Positions 44,805 to 59,100 of a DNA stretch of 64,000 bases are shown here, in pieces. The DNA is taken from positions 16,625,501 to 16,689,500 of the forward strand of contig NC_088303.1 of NCBI RefSeq assembly GCF_032854445.1, given 5' to 3'. The notes beneath the pieces are model-generated. The model was given only the letters and a program-made list of their open reading frames with translations. It did no database searches and was not told the origin of the DNA. The stretch is from Liolophura sinensis (taxonomy: Eukaryota; Mollusca; Polyplacophora; Chitonida; Chitonidae). How positions within the stretch are numbered: the first letter of the stretch is position 1; every line of letters starts with the position of its first letter. The position numbers and the translations under genes are program-made.

Positions 44805-44990
44805 CCAAGAAAGCTCAGAATAGCTGTAGTGTGTTCAAATCCAGCACGATGGTTCAAAACAGTGCGTTCACATCCAACACCAGATGATTTGGAAAAGTGT
44901 ATTTAAATCCAGCGCATGACAGCTCTGAATGGTGTATTCAAATTCAACCCAATATGGCTCAGAATTGTGTGTTCAAATCCAGCATGAGGG
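44805..44990. repeat. Degenerate 40-bp tandem repeat
   Basis: Four to five units with the core GTGTGTTCAAATCCAGCA and GGCTCAGAA. More units lie at about 46255-46345, so it once extended further or was duplicated. Confidence 0.6.
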
Positions 44991-45939
44991 CTCCACAACA
45001 CACAAAAACTTCATTGTCTCCGAGAAATGAATAAATCTTCAGCAAATGAAGAAAAGCATTGCAAACTGGTGTCTGAAAGTGGTAAGTTTTTACTGGAAAT
45101 GATTCTTCTAGAGTAACCCAGGAAATGTACTTCGGTGATTGAACTGTTATTAGATGTATTACATATTGTAACGGCCAAACGTAAGCAAGTAGTGTTATGT
45201 ACTTTATGCACGCTAATAAGAGGTAACTCCGTTCCGAGCTTCTAGTGTTAACGCAGTTATCTACCTTGTTCACAATATGGCGGCCTCCATGCGATAACGA
45301 GTTCTGCAATCCTCTACTCTGTTAGCGATCGTGGTAAGAATGCCAATCGGTACGATGTACAAGGTACAGCGATGCAAATCATTAATACTGGTACTCAACG
45401 GAGTGCAATAAAACTGGGTGAACATGCAGACAGCGTTGACGTCATTCCTTTACGATCACTCATATTTTGACGAAGGGAAAATGAGGTAAAGTTAGGGTGG
45501 TCGTACATGTACATACACCAAGTTTGTTTACTCTTGCCAACAAAGAACAACAAACACGAAGTCTTTTATTCATATCACAGTTTGAATAAATACAAAAAAG
45601 TCAAATTTAATTACTGTAAAAATTCAACCTTTTCAACCACTAGTGCACTTTCTTTTTCAGCGGAATAGAAGCATACAATTATATTCAAAATGATTCGTTT
45701 GTGTCACTAAAGATTCAAGCTTCATGAAACTGTGCAAATTATTTCTGTACACTCCATAGGTCTCTCAAAATATTAGTCGCAGGGGTGGTTGAAAGGTTGA
45801 AGAATTAGGGTATTTCATTTTGTTTACCACATACATGGAAAATATATAAGATAACACAATGGTTGCACTAAAAAATATTTAAAAAATATACGTGTATATC
45901 TATTTAAGAAATAGGAAACAAATTCACTTTCTATTTAAA
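44991..45939. other. No gene seen
   Basis: A+T-rich. One short CpG-containing stretch near 45277 reads CAATATGGCGGCC, like a YY1/initiator element, but the frame from that ATG stops after six codons. Confidence 0.4.
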
Positions 45940-46260
45940 AAAAAATAGTAAATAATGAAGATTTAAAACATCATTAATAATTAGGTCACATAATAATTAC
46001 CTGCCTTTACAGACTATCACACTTGTTCTAGTAAGCCGTCATCCATAAAGCTGGATGTTGTCTATGTATACCACTAGGTCCACAAAGTGTATATGACTGA
46101 CAATAATGCACTTTGATCAGACTGGGTCTTACAGAATACTTATGAGATTTTATGAAGATGTTGTAAATCCATGTCCACGTCAAATGGGTCAGTGTGACCT
46201 AGACGGTAGACAGGAATTTCAGGTCTGCTTTAAATCCAGGATCTGATAGCTAATAACAGT
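45940..46260. repeat. 0.33-kb segmental duplication, copy A
   Basis: Colinear with 49000-49330 at about 80-85% by eye: AGTAAATAATG, GACTATCACAC-type blocks, CAGACTGGGTCTTACAGAAT, CAGTGTGACCTAGAC. The two copies flank the 36-bp minisatellite. Confidence 0.75.
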
Positions 46261-46436
46261 GTGTTCAAATCCAGCACTGGATGTCTCGAAACAGAGTGTT
46301 CAAGGCCAGTACTGGATGGCTCAGAACAACACGGCTTCCTAACTGGGTTCTGCATACAGCTTCCCCAACCCAGAAAAGCTAGTTATTTGTTACTGTGCAC
46401 CATACATATGGAAAATATATAAAAATAACAGGCTTA

Positions 46437-46640
46437 GATGGTTAGCACACCAGCACGGTGCAATGACCCAGAAACCTCTCACCAATGTGGTCGTTGTGAG
46501 TTCAAGACCACCTCATCCTTGCTACCTCTCCGGCCATACATGGGAAAGTATTCCAAGCAACCTGCGGATTGTCGTGGATTTCCTCCAGGTTCTGGATATA
46601 CAGCATGTGACTCTAATGAAACAGATATCCACTACGCTAC
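46437..46640 (+). mobile_element. SINE family 1, truncated
   Basis: Head CACCAGCACGGTGCAATGAC, ACCTCTCACCAATGTGGTCG, then GCTACCTCTCCGGCCATAC and GCAACCTGCGGATTGTCG. The 3' body and tail are missing or decayed beyond about 46600. Confidence 0.75.
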
Positions 46641-46907
46641 AGCAGCTGGTTCAAAACTGTTCTGAACCTCTTAAATATCAACCATTGGACAAAATACACT
46701 CTCATCTATATACTACAAGTATTACGGATCTCTTAAATATGTGCAAAATGTAAGCCACGCGCATTATTAACTTCTTACATGTGCAGGTGATCTAGAATGT
46801 AAATGATATAAAACAGCAACTGTTCAATTTAAATCAGGAGGTTCAGTTTACACTTCCTTACGAAATAAACCACTGCGCCTTCTAGCATGGGATGATGGCA
46901 TATACAA

Positions 46908-48484
46908 TCCAGTTATCACCGATTTATATCCCTTCGGTTATTATGACACGATACCAATACAGGCTACCTTCGGTTATTATGACACGATACCAATACAGGC
47001 TACCTTCGGTTATTACGACGCCATACCAATACAGGTTACATTTGATTATTATGACGCCATACCAATACAGGCTACCTTCGGTTATTAAGACGCCATACCA
47101 ATACAGGTTACATTTGATTATTATGACGCCATACCAATACAGGTTACATTTGATTATTATGACGCCATACCAATACAGGCTACCTTCGGTTATTATGACG
47201 CCATACCAATACAGGTTACATTTGATTATTATGACGCCATACCAATACAGGCTACCTTCGGTTATTATGACGCCATACCAATACAGGCTACCTTCGGTTA
47301 TTATGACGCCATACCAATACAGGCTACCTTTGGTTATTATTCCGCCATACCAATACAGGCTACCTTCGGTTATTATGACGCCATACCAATACAGGCTACC
47401 TTCGATTATTAAGACGCCATACCAATACAGGTTACATTTGATTATTATGACGCCATACCAATACAGGCTACCTTCGGTTATTATGACGCCATACCAATAC
47501 AGGCTACCTTTGGTTATTATTCCGCCATACCAATACAGGCTACCTTCGGTTATTATGACGCCATACCAATACAGGCTACCTTCAGTTATTATGACGCCAT
47601 ACCAATACAGGCTACCTTTGGTTATTATTCCGCCATACCAATACAGGCTACCTTCGGTTATTATGACGCCATACCAATACAGACTACCTTCGATTATTAA
47701 GACGCCATACCAATACAGGTTACATTTGATTATTATGACGCCATACCAATACAGGCTACCTTCGGTTATTATGACACCATACCAATACAGGCTACCTTCG
47801 GTTATTACGACGCCATACCAATACAGGCTACCTTCGGTTATTATGACACCATATCAATACAGGTCACATTTGATTATTATGACGCCATACCAATACAGGC
47901 TACCTTCGGTTATTAAGACGCCATACCAATACAGGCTACCTTCGGTTATTATGACGCCATACCAATACAGGTTACATTTGATTATTATGACGCCATACCA
48001 ATACAGGCTACCTTCGGTTATTATGACGCCATACCAATACAGGCTACCTTCGGTTATTATTCCGCCATACCAATACAGGCTACCTTCGGTTATTATGACG
48101 CCATACCAATACAGGCTACCTTCGGTTATTATGACGCCATACCTATACAGGTTACATTTGATTATTATGACGCCATACCAATACAGGCTACCTTCGGTTA
48201 TTAAGACGCCATACCAATACAGGTTACATTTGATTATTATGACGCCATACCAATACAGGTTACATTTGATTATTATGACACCATACCAATACAGGCTACC
48301 TTCGGTTATTACAACGCCATACCAATACAGGCTACCTTCAGTTATTACAACGCCATACCAATACAGGCTACCTTCGGTTATTACAACGCCATACCAATAC
48401 AGGCTACCTTCGGTTATTATGACGCCATACCAATACAGGTTACATTTGATTATTATGACGCCATACCAATACAGGCTACCTATC
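46908..48484. repeat. 36-bp minisatellite, about 44 units
   Basis: The unit contains ACGCCATACCAATACAGG followed by CTACCTTCGGTTATTATG or TTACATTTGATTATTATG; the two variants alternate irregularly. Because 36 is divisible by three, one plus-strand frame (46892-48544) and part of one minus-strand frame stay open throughout. The variants change amino acids freely, so I judge it non-coding. Confidence 0.95.
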
Positions 48485-48544
48485 AAAGAGCATCTTTCAA
48501 GCGATGCTTTTTGCTTGATTCTGATTAATTTGTCCACCTTATAA

Positions 48545-48999
48545 GGTCACTTAAAGATGCTCTTGAGAAGTTTGATTAATTCCTTATTAGAAAAACTAGA
48601 TTGTTTGCATCCAAAGTATCATTTTCACTCTTTTCTGTGCTTCTGAAAGTGCAGTTTCTCTACAACATATAAAAAATCCAGCAAAGCATGAGCGCTATTT
48701 CTCCAAAACTCTCCGACACTCTTGCTGCTGGAATGAACAAATGATTACGGCTTAATGCTGGCAATATTTCAACCTTATTATGGCCAGAATTCTGTTTGAA
48801 ATCTTGGGTAAAACTTTTAACTGTGCTACGGTAACCTTAATAAGACACCTACTGTGAGAGTTTCCTTGGAAATTCGCTATAAACTTAAGAATGCTATGTC
48901 ATAAATTCACCCTGAGACTGACACCAATATACAAAACTCTAAATTATATTATTATTTTTAAAATGTAAAAAAATATTGTCAGGACAAACATACTTAATG
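48545..48999. other. No gene seen
   Basis: A+T-rich unique sequence after the minisatellite. Confidence 0.4.
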
Positions 49000-49330
49000 T
49001 AAATTCATTTTCTGCTAAAAAAGTAGTAAATAATGGAGATTTGAAACATTATTAGGCATTGTAAACAGTAAGAGGTATACATGTAATTACCTAAAAACTA
49101 TCACACTCTAATAGGCAGTACTCATAAGCAGTCATCCATAAGTTGTATGCTGTATGCAAAACCAAGTCCTCCACAAAATGTATACGACTGTGACAATAAT
49201 GCTCTTTGATCAGACTGGGTCTTACAGAATATTTATGATATTTTACGGAGATGTTCTAAATCTGTGTCCATATTAAATGGACCAGTGTGACCTAGACAGC
49301 AAACGGGAATTCCGTGTCTGCTTTTGCATA
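49000..49330. repeat. 0.33-kb segmental duplication, copy B
   Basis: Partner of 45940-46260 in direct orientation; see CAGACTGGGTCTTACAGAAT at about 49216 and CAGTGTGACCTAGACAGC at about 49286. Confidence 0.75.
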
Positions 49331-50053
49331 AGATCACCATTTGAGTATTTAATTGTGCTCTTTGATTGCCCTAAGCGATGCCCAGATGAGACAACAAATT
49401 TTATTAGTTACAAATAAAGCAGAAACCATTCAGCGACCACATTCTGATGATGTGGCCCACTGACAAGCATCATCAAGACATATACTTGTGTGTCTTTTAT
49501 ATGTTGCTGGTTAATTCAATGCTGATAGTCACACAATCTTAATTACTTTCACATCATTTCACATTTTTGCTTTGTATACCTATCAGAGAACCCCTCTCCA
49601 TCTTTTTACACATTGTGCACACTCATACTTTATGAACGGTACCTAATCACAATTGGCCGCCACGACAAAGAAGAATACTCTGATCTGCGCCCCATAAACC
49701 AGCTTAGAGTACTGTAAGTAACAGTTACCAATAGCTGTTCCTTATTATTTTTAAAGAATTTTATAACATAAAGACCAGGTCTGGAACTTCTGCCTTCATT
49801 CTGTACAAGGATATCACAATGGGAAAAAGGAATGTCTTACATCTGTACCATATGGCTTTCACTTTCTGACATAAAAGAACAATAAAAAAAACACAAATGT
49901 ATAAAATATACTGCAGGTAACATAATACATAAATCTAACCATGTACATAAAGTCAATCTACGGCAATAGATTCAGTAATTCCATCATAGCAATTTTTGTT
50001 AAATATCTTAATTCAGTGTCCAACACATTAATGTGCTGGATGAACTCTTGGCT
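49331..50053. other. 3' flank of the VPS4-like gene; nothing specific seen
   Basis: Lies directly downstream of the stop codon and probably includes its 3' UTR. The only AATAAA on the minus strand that I noted is near 49400. Confidence 0.35.
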
Positions 50054-50155
50054 TCATGGCAAAGATCCAAAGTCCTCAGTGAACTGTGAAAACTTGGCCA
50101 AATCCTCCTCACTCACAGATGGCTTCACAGATTCAAGAGCCTGTAGTATATCATC
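50054..50155 (-). CDS. VPS4-like gene, last exon
   Basis: DDILQALESVKPSVSEED then LAKFSQFTEDFGSLP and TGA (50056-50054). The 'FTEDFG' C-terminal helix is diagnostic for VPS4 relatives. Confidence 0.93.
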   Translation of the reverse strand, partial: DDILQALESVKPSVSEEDLAKFSQFTEDFGSLP

Positions 50156-53100
50156 CTGTAATAATAAAAAATATACACATGGATACCATTATCGGTAGTA
50201 TCAGCACTGTGTTCTCTTGAATCAAAAGAATGTTCAGTGATTATCATTGATGACATCTATCCAAACTTTACTTTTTACTTAAAATATTTCAGCTGATTGT
50301 CTGAATTCAAGACTGGCGTCCAAATGTTTAAATTAAAATTTCACATTATTGTTCAAATTCAAATTTTGAGTTCAATGATGGATTTGAATATGTTACTGCT
50401 TGATTGCATTCAAAATTTAATTAATTCTTTGATTTCTAAATCCTGTTATATTGTAAGGGAATCAAGCTAGATTTCAGTAAAACTGTAATTTTAGATTTCA
50501 TTACATTACATAAATTAAATATTTCAGATCTCTGTTTTGAAGATTTCCATTCATTGTTTCACTGGAAATGCAAATTTCGTTTTTATTTGGTACACAAACA
50601 GAAGGAAATAACCACTAACTATAACAGTGAACAAAGTTACCTTCGTGATGCGTCGTATGACGACTTCCTTCTCTGATAAGTCAAGTACATTTTTCTGCAC
50701 TGCACCCTCATCGTCATGACAACAAGGTATAAACTTCCCTGCCGCTTCCCCTGCACTCCCTTCACTGACAATCTGTTATTAACATAGTATGAGAAAACAC
50801 ACAGGTGCATGTGCTGCATGGAAATGTTCAAACATGACATGGCAAATGTTCAAACATGACATCGCAAATGAAGCAGAGATGTGAAACTAGCTTCAAATTC
50901 AAATACATTTTTCACTGAACCTAAAACAATCCGGCTGTACGTGAGAAGGTTGGCCAGCAACCTGCAGATGGTTGTGGGTTTCCCCGGGCCCTGCCCGGTT
51001 TTCTCCTACCATAATGCTGGCCGCCGTCATATCAGTGAAATATTCTTGAGTACTGCACAAAACACCAATCAAATAAATAAATAAATTAAAGTAAAACATC
51101 ACAATTATAAACTCAGAAATAGCAGCAGGGCTACCAAAGAGCTTGCTTGTAGGAGGCACATGAATGCAAAACATGGTAATTTATGGTAATTAATATGTGC
51201 ACAGGGCATTAGTGATGGAACATCTTCTCTTGTGTCATAAAGTACTGAATACATAAAGTAATGAAATCGTGAATTTGGTAATTTATGGTCATTCATTTGG
51301 TCAGGAATTTGGTAATTCACTGTATTTACTATGCACACAATGTATCAACAATATGTGCAAACCCTGAGCTGAATAAATGCAGTACTCTTCGGCATCCACC
51401 CCTAACACTTTGTTTCACATTGATTTTAATGCACAAAACAAGTCAGGAATTCAGTAATTTACGGTAATTGATATGTACACACACAAAATCAACGACAGAA
51501 TATTCCCCTCGTGTTATTGTGCCCTACATGTGTACGAACACTGACCTCAATACCTGCAATACTTTTTAAGGTACCAACCCAAACATTTTGTTTAACATTG
51601 CTTTCCCTATTATTGGAGCACACTGCCATGTGATCAACAGCTATAAAACATCAGTGCCATTCAACTTCCATCAGCCTCACGCTAGGCTTTCTTGATTCAC
51701 TATCACACACAGATCTGGTCCCATTTCAACCAAATTTATTTTTATTTGTAATTTTTCTCACAAATCACACCACTTTTCGCTCAAGATATTGAAAATAATT
51801 TGAAAAAGTAAACTGTAACACGGCTATTTATCAAATTTATCATTTATGATCACCTGATGTTTGTGGTGATGTATGACTCCCTGTTTTGATGTTTTGAATG
51901 TACTGTTTTTAGTTGTTCATGTACAAAAACTTATTCGCCTCAGTATAGGCCAAAAAAGAAGTTACAAACTGGGTTTTCAAACTTTTTGACATTGGCTCCC
52001 TGGCAAAGCGAGGTAGGTGACAAATCATCAAAGCCCACATAAGTCATGACGCACCTTTCTGAAGTACTTTGCCGTCTGCAGTTCTCTGATTGGGGCCATC
52101 ATTGTATCTCTGGTTACCACAGAAATATCAGCAGCACTGAACCTGCAACGTAATACTCAATTTTTGAAAACACTTTCCACATTATGAAAGACTCATGTCA
52201 AAATTTGTACTTAAGTTACAAACATTTGTAAAGCAGGTCACACACTATAACTTTTTCAAACCTCTCAATCACGTTCATGCCATAAGTAATTAATCTGATA
52301 ATTTACTGACGGGCAATAATTTGAGCTATTCTTGGTGAATACAGAAAATTTGAATTGATAATTTAACGTGGATTTTTTAACCAAATTTTCCGCCATAGCT
52401 TCTTAAAAATGTTTCAAAATTACAAATGTGGTTCTAAGTTCCAATCCACCTTTGGCTGACTCTAACGTATTTTTCTTAAGGTACTGATGAGGTGCACCAG
52501 TTTCCATGAGGCTCTATTTATGTAAAGCACCATTCGACTTAACATCTAAAAGGTGCACAGCAAAACTGATCAATGTTCTAGACAGACATATATATAAGCC
52601 CATTGTGCATTCCCACATGAATTCTAAAAGCCAGAAACTTTGTTCTTTCAAAACCAGAAAAAGAAGTTGAGGATTACTAGGTCTCAAAATAACGCCGTTC
52701 TTATAAAACTTCAGGTTATCTCCCTTGACCAAACTGATTCGTAGAGATTTCGCTTACCCGTGTGTTTTGTGGGCTAGTTCGTCGTAGTCTTCTGTGGTCA
52801 ACTCAGGGCAGGTCTCAGCTGTGAGGTGGGGAGGAGACAGGAAGCTTCTGAACATCTCAGCTCGGGCGGCGATGTCAGGCATCGGCACATAAATACGCTT
52901 TGAAAACCTGCACATGACCAAATTTGATTGGAACCACATTTTCTTCAAAGATTTATTCATACCTGATGTTCTATTATTTATGGACACACAAGACAAGAAT
53001 ATTATTTGTCATTTTTCATAAAGGTACATGAATGTTATGGGTGATAGCGAACTACAACAACAAGTCAGTGATCATTTGTTGTAAATCGGCAATTGGCATG

Positions 53101-56100
53101 AAGACATACTGAGTGTTGGTTTGGAATACATACCTTTAGCTTATGAGCCAAGTATATACACAAATCCAGTTTCTGAGGTCTTATCTTTGTTTGTAGTCAC
53201 TTAAATCTACTAAGATTTTGAAAGACACAGCTGTTGTGTTAAATTGATGATGTTGGAAAGAACAACTTTTACTGAATCTGTGTTCTTCATGCTGATGTTT
53301 TTAATATCATAAACTGACAGGAAGTACCTGGACAGGCTTTTACATATGTGTGCATGAAGAAAATTACTGGCAGATTCCGCATTTTGCTTTGATCAATATC
53401 AAAGTAAATTATGTTTGACAAATCATGACGGAGGTCTAAGACAAGATCAACAGGCTGCAAATAATTTGCTACAGGTAGTACTATGGAATACTCAAGACAC
53501 AGCCTATAGGCCGACAGGGATATGCCAATATATCAATATTGGTTACTGATCTTCCTAGAGGAACTAATCTTGATTCACTGGGGGAAGAGTTTAACAGCAC
53601 TGTAATTCTTTAAACTTTTCACATGTTTACAAAGTGTTTATTCATGCATATTCTGAGGGAAATATCCTGTATTGAGTGATTTAACTATACTTTTTGCAAA
53701 GCCCTGAAATTGGAGAATCCAACCAATGTAGTTTTGTCTCCAAATTCAAATTGCAAATGTGCATAAATTTCACCGGAAGTTGCTCTTTCATATGCGACTA
53801 GGTTCAGGAACTGGCATAGTATGAGCAATGCCTTACACCTTCAGTGTATTACATACTGGTACATGTATGGGGCATTTAGTGGTGTGTGGAGAAAAATAGG
53901 ATTGTGTGTACATCATAAAGCTATTTGTGAACATAACAGTCATATAGAAATTCCAGCTTATCCACCTGCCTGTCAACCTCTTACAGCCTTATCACAATTC
54001 TAGCGAGAGTTATTCCCCTTGAAACTCTTCTGCTGATCCTTGATGATTCTTACATGATTTTACAGTACATATACTTGAATAATTTGATTTCACTGAATAA
54101 CAATGGAACTAATAAAAAACATTTTTACATCTGAAATGATTTACATTACAAAAAATGACCGACAAGTGTTTACAGTTGTTTTTTTTTTTTTAAGCCTTTA
54201 TGCCATTATACAACTGTACAACACTACATATTGAGGTGATATGTTACAATTTCACATAACTGGTCAAACATGGCAAGTTGATCCACATGAACTAGGTTTA
54301 ATTATTTGATTTATCTGATTGGTGTTTTACGCTGTACTCAAGAATATTTCACTTATATGACGGCAGCCAGCATTATGGCGGGAGGACACCGAGCAGAGCC
54401 TGGGGAAAACCCATGACCATCCGCAGATTGCTGGCAGATCTTCCCACTTGCAACCGGAGAGACTTTTTTGTAAAACAACTTATTTATTTGCTAATGTTAT
54501 TTTTGTTTAACACCCTATTGAAGAATTTTTCACTTGTTAGATGGTGGTCAGCTTTATACATGTAAGTGGAAGAGACTGGAGTGCCAGGGGTAAACTACCC
54601 TCCACGGGTGAGTTACTGACAAACTGCTCACTCAGTTTATGATAGTATACACTATTTAGTGAGAAACTATTTTAAAAAGTTAAACAGGGAGAAGAATAAA
54701 AACATATTTGGTCGTTGGAAAGATCTTCAACATATGTCAGACTATGCAAACGGCCATCGTCCACTACTTATTGTCACAAAGGCCACAGAGGGAGGGGTGA
54801 AGCTAACAATTCCCTGTTCCCAGAGAGAGGGTTGAATCTAACAATTCCCTGTCCAGGCCTGGGTTTGAACCCATACCTGATGTGTTATAGTAGGGGAAAA
54901 GCCAACACCTTTAATCATTCAGCCCCTGGCTCTCTCCTGCCACCTTTGTAAAATGTACACAAGATAAATCACTTCATGCAAGACACAACAATTAACTCAC
55001 CTTTTCCGAATAGCAGCATCAATTTCCCACGGAGACAAGGTCAAGGCCAGGACAAAGGTCAGACCAGTGAGACCAGTAAACTGCACCATCCATTCTGTCA
55101 ACAGTCTTCTGCAAGTTTCACTGTCACGTTGAAAAAGGCCCTCAATGTCATCGAAAATCAGTATGCTAGGGGCATGCTCCTTGGCATATGAAAACAATTC
55201 CCTCAGCCGCCTGCACAAATAGATCAAAAGGTTGCAATCGTTTTAAATAATGATCCATCTAAATTAGACCATCAGACATAAAGATGGGAAAACACAGATA
55301 AATAATAACAATCAATGATATTCTGAAAACTACGTCTGATAATTACCGTAATCACCATAAATTGTGAATGTAAACAAAGCTGACATTTGGGCTTATGTTG
55401 CTATGAAGCAGAGATTTGTATTACCTTCCAGATTACATAAATATTATTTTCACCACCATATCATCACGAGATGTGTTTAGACAAGATTAACAAAATGCTG
55501 AATGTCTGCAGTCTTGAATTCCTTAAAGCTTGAACAGTTGAATTTTTACCACAGAATTCTATTATATATAATATTTATGTATACATGTATGCTGAAACTT
55601 TTCAAGGTGTACAATTACAATTCAATACTGATGAACAAAAGTGGTCTCAGCTTCCTGTAATGGTATATACATGAGCGTGTACAATACTGTAACTTTTACC
55701 AGCACATCAGCCACAAAACAAAGATAGGGCTTTCATATCAATATATTAATAACTGTTGAGCATCTCATCTACCTCCACTCCGTTTATAACAATATGCCAT
55801 GTCTACAACCCTACACCCCATCTACAGCCCCACACCTCGTCTACAGTGCTACACCCCATCTACAATCCTACACCCCATCTACAGCCCTACACCTAATCTA
55901 CAGTGCTACACCCATTTACAGCCCTACAACCCATCTACAACCCTACATCCCATCTACAGCCCTACACCTCATCTACAGTGCCACACCCCATCTACAATCC
56001 TACACCTCATCTACAGTGCTACACCCCATCTACAGCCCTACACCTTATCTACAGTGCTACACCCCATCTACAGCCCTACACCTGGTCTACAGTGCTACAC

Positions 56101-59100
56101 CCCATCTACAACCCTACGTCCCATCTACAGTGCTATACCTCATCTACAGTGCTATACCCTACTTACAACCCCACATCCTGTCTACAACCCTACACCCCAT
56201 CTACAGCCCTACATCTACAGCCCTATACCTAAACTAAAATGTTACGCCCCATCTACAACCACACATCCTGTCCACAAACACACACATCATCTAAAATCCC
56301 AGACATCATTTACATGTCCAGACACTATCTACAAGCTTCTAGAACCCCATACATCATCTATAACCCCTGACACCATATACAATGTCAGACACCATCTACA
56401 AGCCATGACTCATGTACAACCCTACACATCATCTCCAACCTCAGACACCATCTACAATCTCAGACACCATCTTCAACCCCAGACACCATCTACAGCCCTA
56501 CACCCCATCTACAACCTGACACCATCTACAACCCTACACCTAATCTACAGACCCAGACACCATCTACAACCTGACACCATCTACAAGTTCAGACACTATC
56601 TACAAGCCAAGACACCATCTAAAAGCCTAGGCAGTATCTACTAGCCCACGAACCATCTACAAGCCCACAATCCATCTACAACCCTACACCCCATCTACAA
56701 GCCCAGACACAATCCATAACCCCAGACACCATCTACAACCCTACACCCCATCTACAAGCCCAGACACAATCTATAACCCCAAACACCATCAACAATCTCA
56801 GACACCATCTACAGCCCCAGACATCATCCAGACAAACATAGATACCATCTACAAACCCAGACAGCATCTACAACCCCAGACACCATGTACAACCCTACAC
56901 CCCATTGACAATCCCAGACACCATCTACAGTGTTATACCCTTACCCTCACTTACCGGTCTCCATCAACCATGTATTTAGATGTGAAGTCATAGACACTTG
57001 CTCTAAGCACGGTCACTCCTGCCAACTCACCGGCAAGAGCCCTAGATAACATAGTTTTCCCCACCCCTGGGGCCTGGAAATAGAAATCAGTACGTGTAAC
57101 AGCTATATAAGGGGACACATTAAGCTGCACCAAATGTTTCAATAGCCTAAAATAAGGATGAGAAAAATTCACTGGCTGACATAAACATCCGCATGGTAAC
57201 ATTATTTTTAATCCTTATAACATCCAACGATATCCTGGACTAGCTGACATGTAAAACGTCATTTCATTTGAACATTACACAAATTTAAAGGGTACATAAA
57301 ACACTCTGGTTTTATTTCTTAATGTGCAGATTACCATGTGTAATAACATATAACAGATTTTTCAACTTTGACTTTTGGGGAAGGGGGTGGGGCGATAAAA
57401 TGGCTGCAAAATTCAGTTTTCTGAAGGCACCCGTGGTCAGTCTGGAAATTAAGTAGCTTGCAGCCGTGATGTCAACAATGATCAGTGTTTAAAAAGAACT
57501 CTGTTGGGTAACAGACTGAACGGTTCTGGCCGAATGGGGCCCGGTGTAGGGACATGTAAAAGGTGCTAAGCTGGTCCGAAGAAGCCATGCAGTATTTGGA
57601 TGCATGTCACCTTGCCCACACTGTAGCCACATGGTTCACCGGGCTCAGAGCACTTCAGGGATGTTCACCGAGTTCCGAGCAAGATCAAAGATGATGTAAA
57701 AAATCTGACTACTGACGGAAAATATGCATAATTTAAAGGAATAAATAACAGGTATTAAAATTACCCCAAAATGAAATTTTTTTAACCATAATTGCAGGGC
57801 ATAATATTCTATTCATATTTGTCATAGAAACATAACCACTGTTTAAGAGTTCCTTTTCGTGAATCCTTTAAACATCACATACAAAAAAACAATGTGTTAC
57901 TATCATTTCGAACTTCAACATGACTTTTCATCCCTTCAGTTCATCAACAGAAAGTGAGAGAGCATGCAGAAGGCTTCATTCGTTACTAGGTAGGGCTAAT
58001 TGATTTTAAATCAAGTTTTTATATCTTGCCCATAAACTAAACACTTAACTGTTCACATTATTTAAGATAATGCTACAGACACAATGAGTGTCAATGGACA
58101 ATGAAATTAACTCATGTTTCATTAGTACACAGTCATTAAATGTCATGGTAACTCACATCTAGATGCATCCTTAATGCCTATAAGTTTTGGTTAATAGCAT
58201 ATTTTTTAATCCCTTAAGGTGGTGCCAATGTAAAGGAGGGCCTCAAGCCATTGTCATGTTGAAAATTGACTTTGGTCCAATGTCTACAGTGTTATAATGT
58301 ATAAGTTTGTACTGTAATGTCATTCTGTCTTTATTGGGATGAGCTGGGAAACAAACGTTTGACATCAATAAAATGGTGTTGAGGTCGTACTGCTTGGCGT
58401 TTGACAGGTTTGCATTGGCTTTTTCCAAATTTTATATCTCCTGTCCAATAGCTTAAGTCCACTACTATTTGTTTTAAAAATGTGGGCCAGACCCATCCAT
58501 TTTACTCTGGGGGCCATCAGTGCTCTGGTAGTTAGCGCAGCACAATGACCCAGGAGCATTTTACCAAAGAGATCTCTGTGAATTCAAGTCTACTTCATGC
58601 TGGCTTCCTCTCTGGTTGTACGTGGGGTCTTCCAGCAACCTGTGGATAGTTGAGAGTTTCGCCCACGCTCTGCCTGGTTCCCCGCCCTCCCCCAACATAC
58701 TGCTGGCCGCCGTTATATTAGTAAAATGTTCTTGAGTACACTTACAGCAATAGTAAACATCACTCTTACTGTATGCACCAAAATGTTTGATACTAAATTA
58801 GTTGTCTTCTGTCTTCTTTTCCTTTAACATGGGAGCTAGTCATGCAGGCTAAGCCTCTAGCATGGCTTACTATCATCTTAGATACATGTAGGGAAGGGAG
58901 GAGAAATCCAGGGTTATCTTTCCTTACCCCATACAGCATGATACCACGATGATGAGGCCTTCTGCTCCCTGCAGATCAAACACAAAATTATTGCAGAAAA
59001 TGTGAAAACTTGGCGCTTCAAAATTCTCTCATCATTTAAAAAGCATGAGTAGCAAATTAAAGCATTGGTGATTTTTAGTTGTTTGAAAGAAAAGCTATCA

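Noticed and set aside
45277-45300. A translation start in CAATATGGCGGCC
   Set aside because: The frame stops after six codons; at most a promoter-proximal YY1-like site.
46892-48544. A 550-codon repeat protein
   Set aside because: Open only because the unit is 36 bp; the two unit types change amino acids freely and an opposite-strand frame is open too.
55794-56644. Overlapping proline/threonine/tyrosine-rich frames of 109-281 codons
   Set aside because: Products of a 19-bp repeat read in all three frames, inside an intron on the opposite strand.
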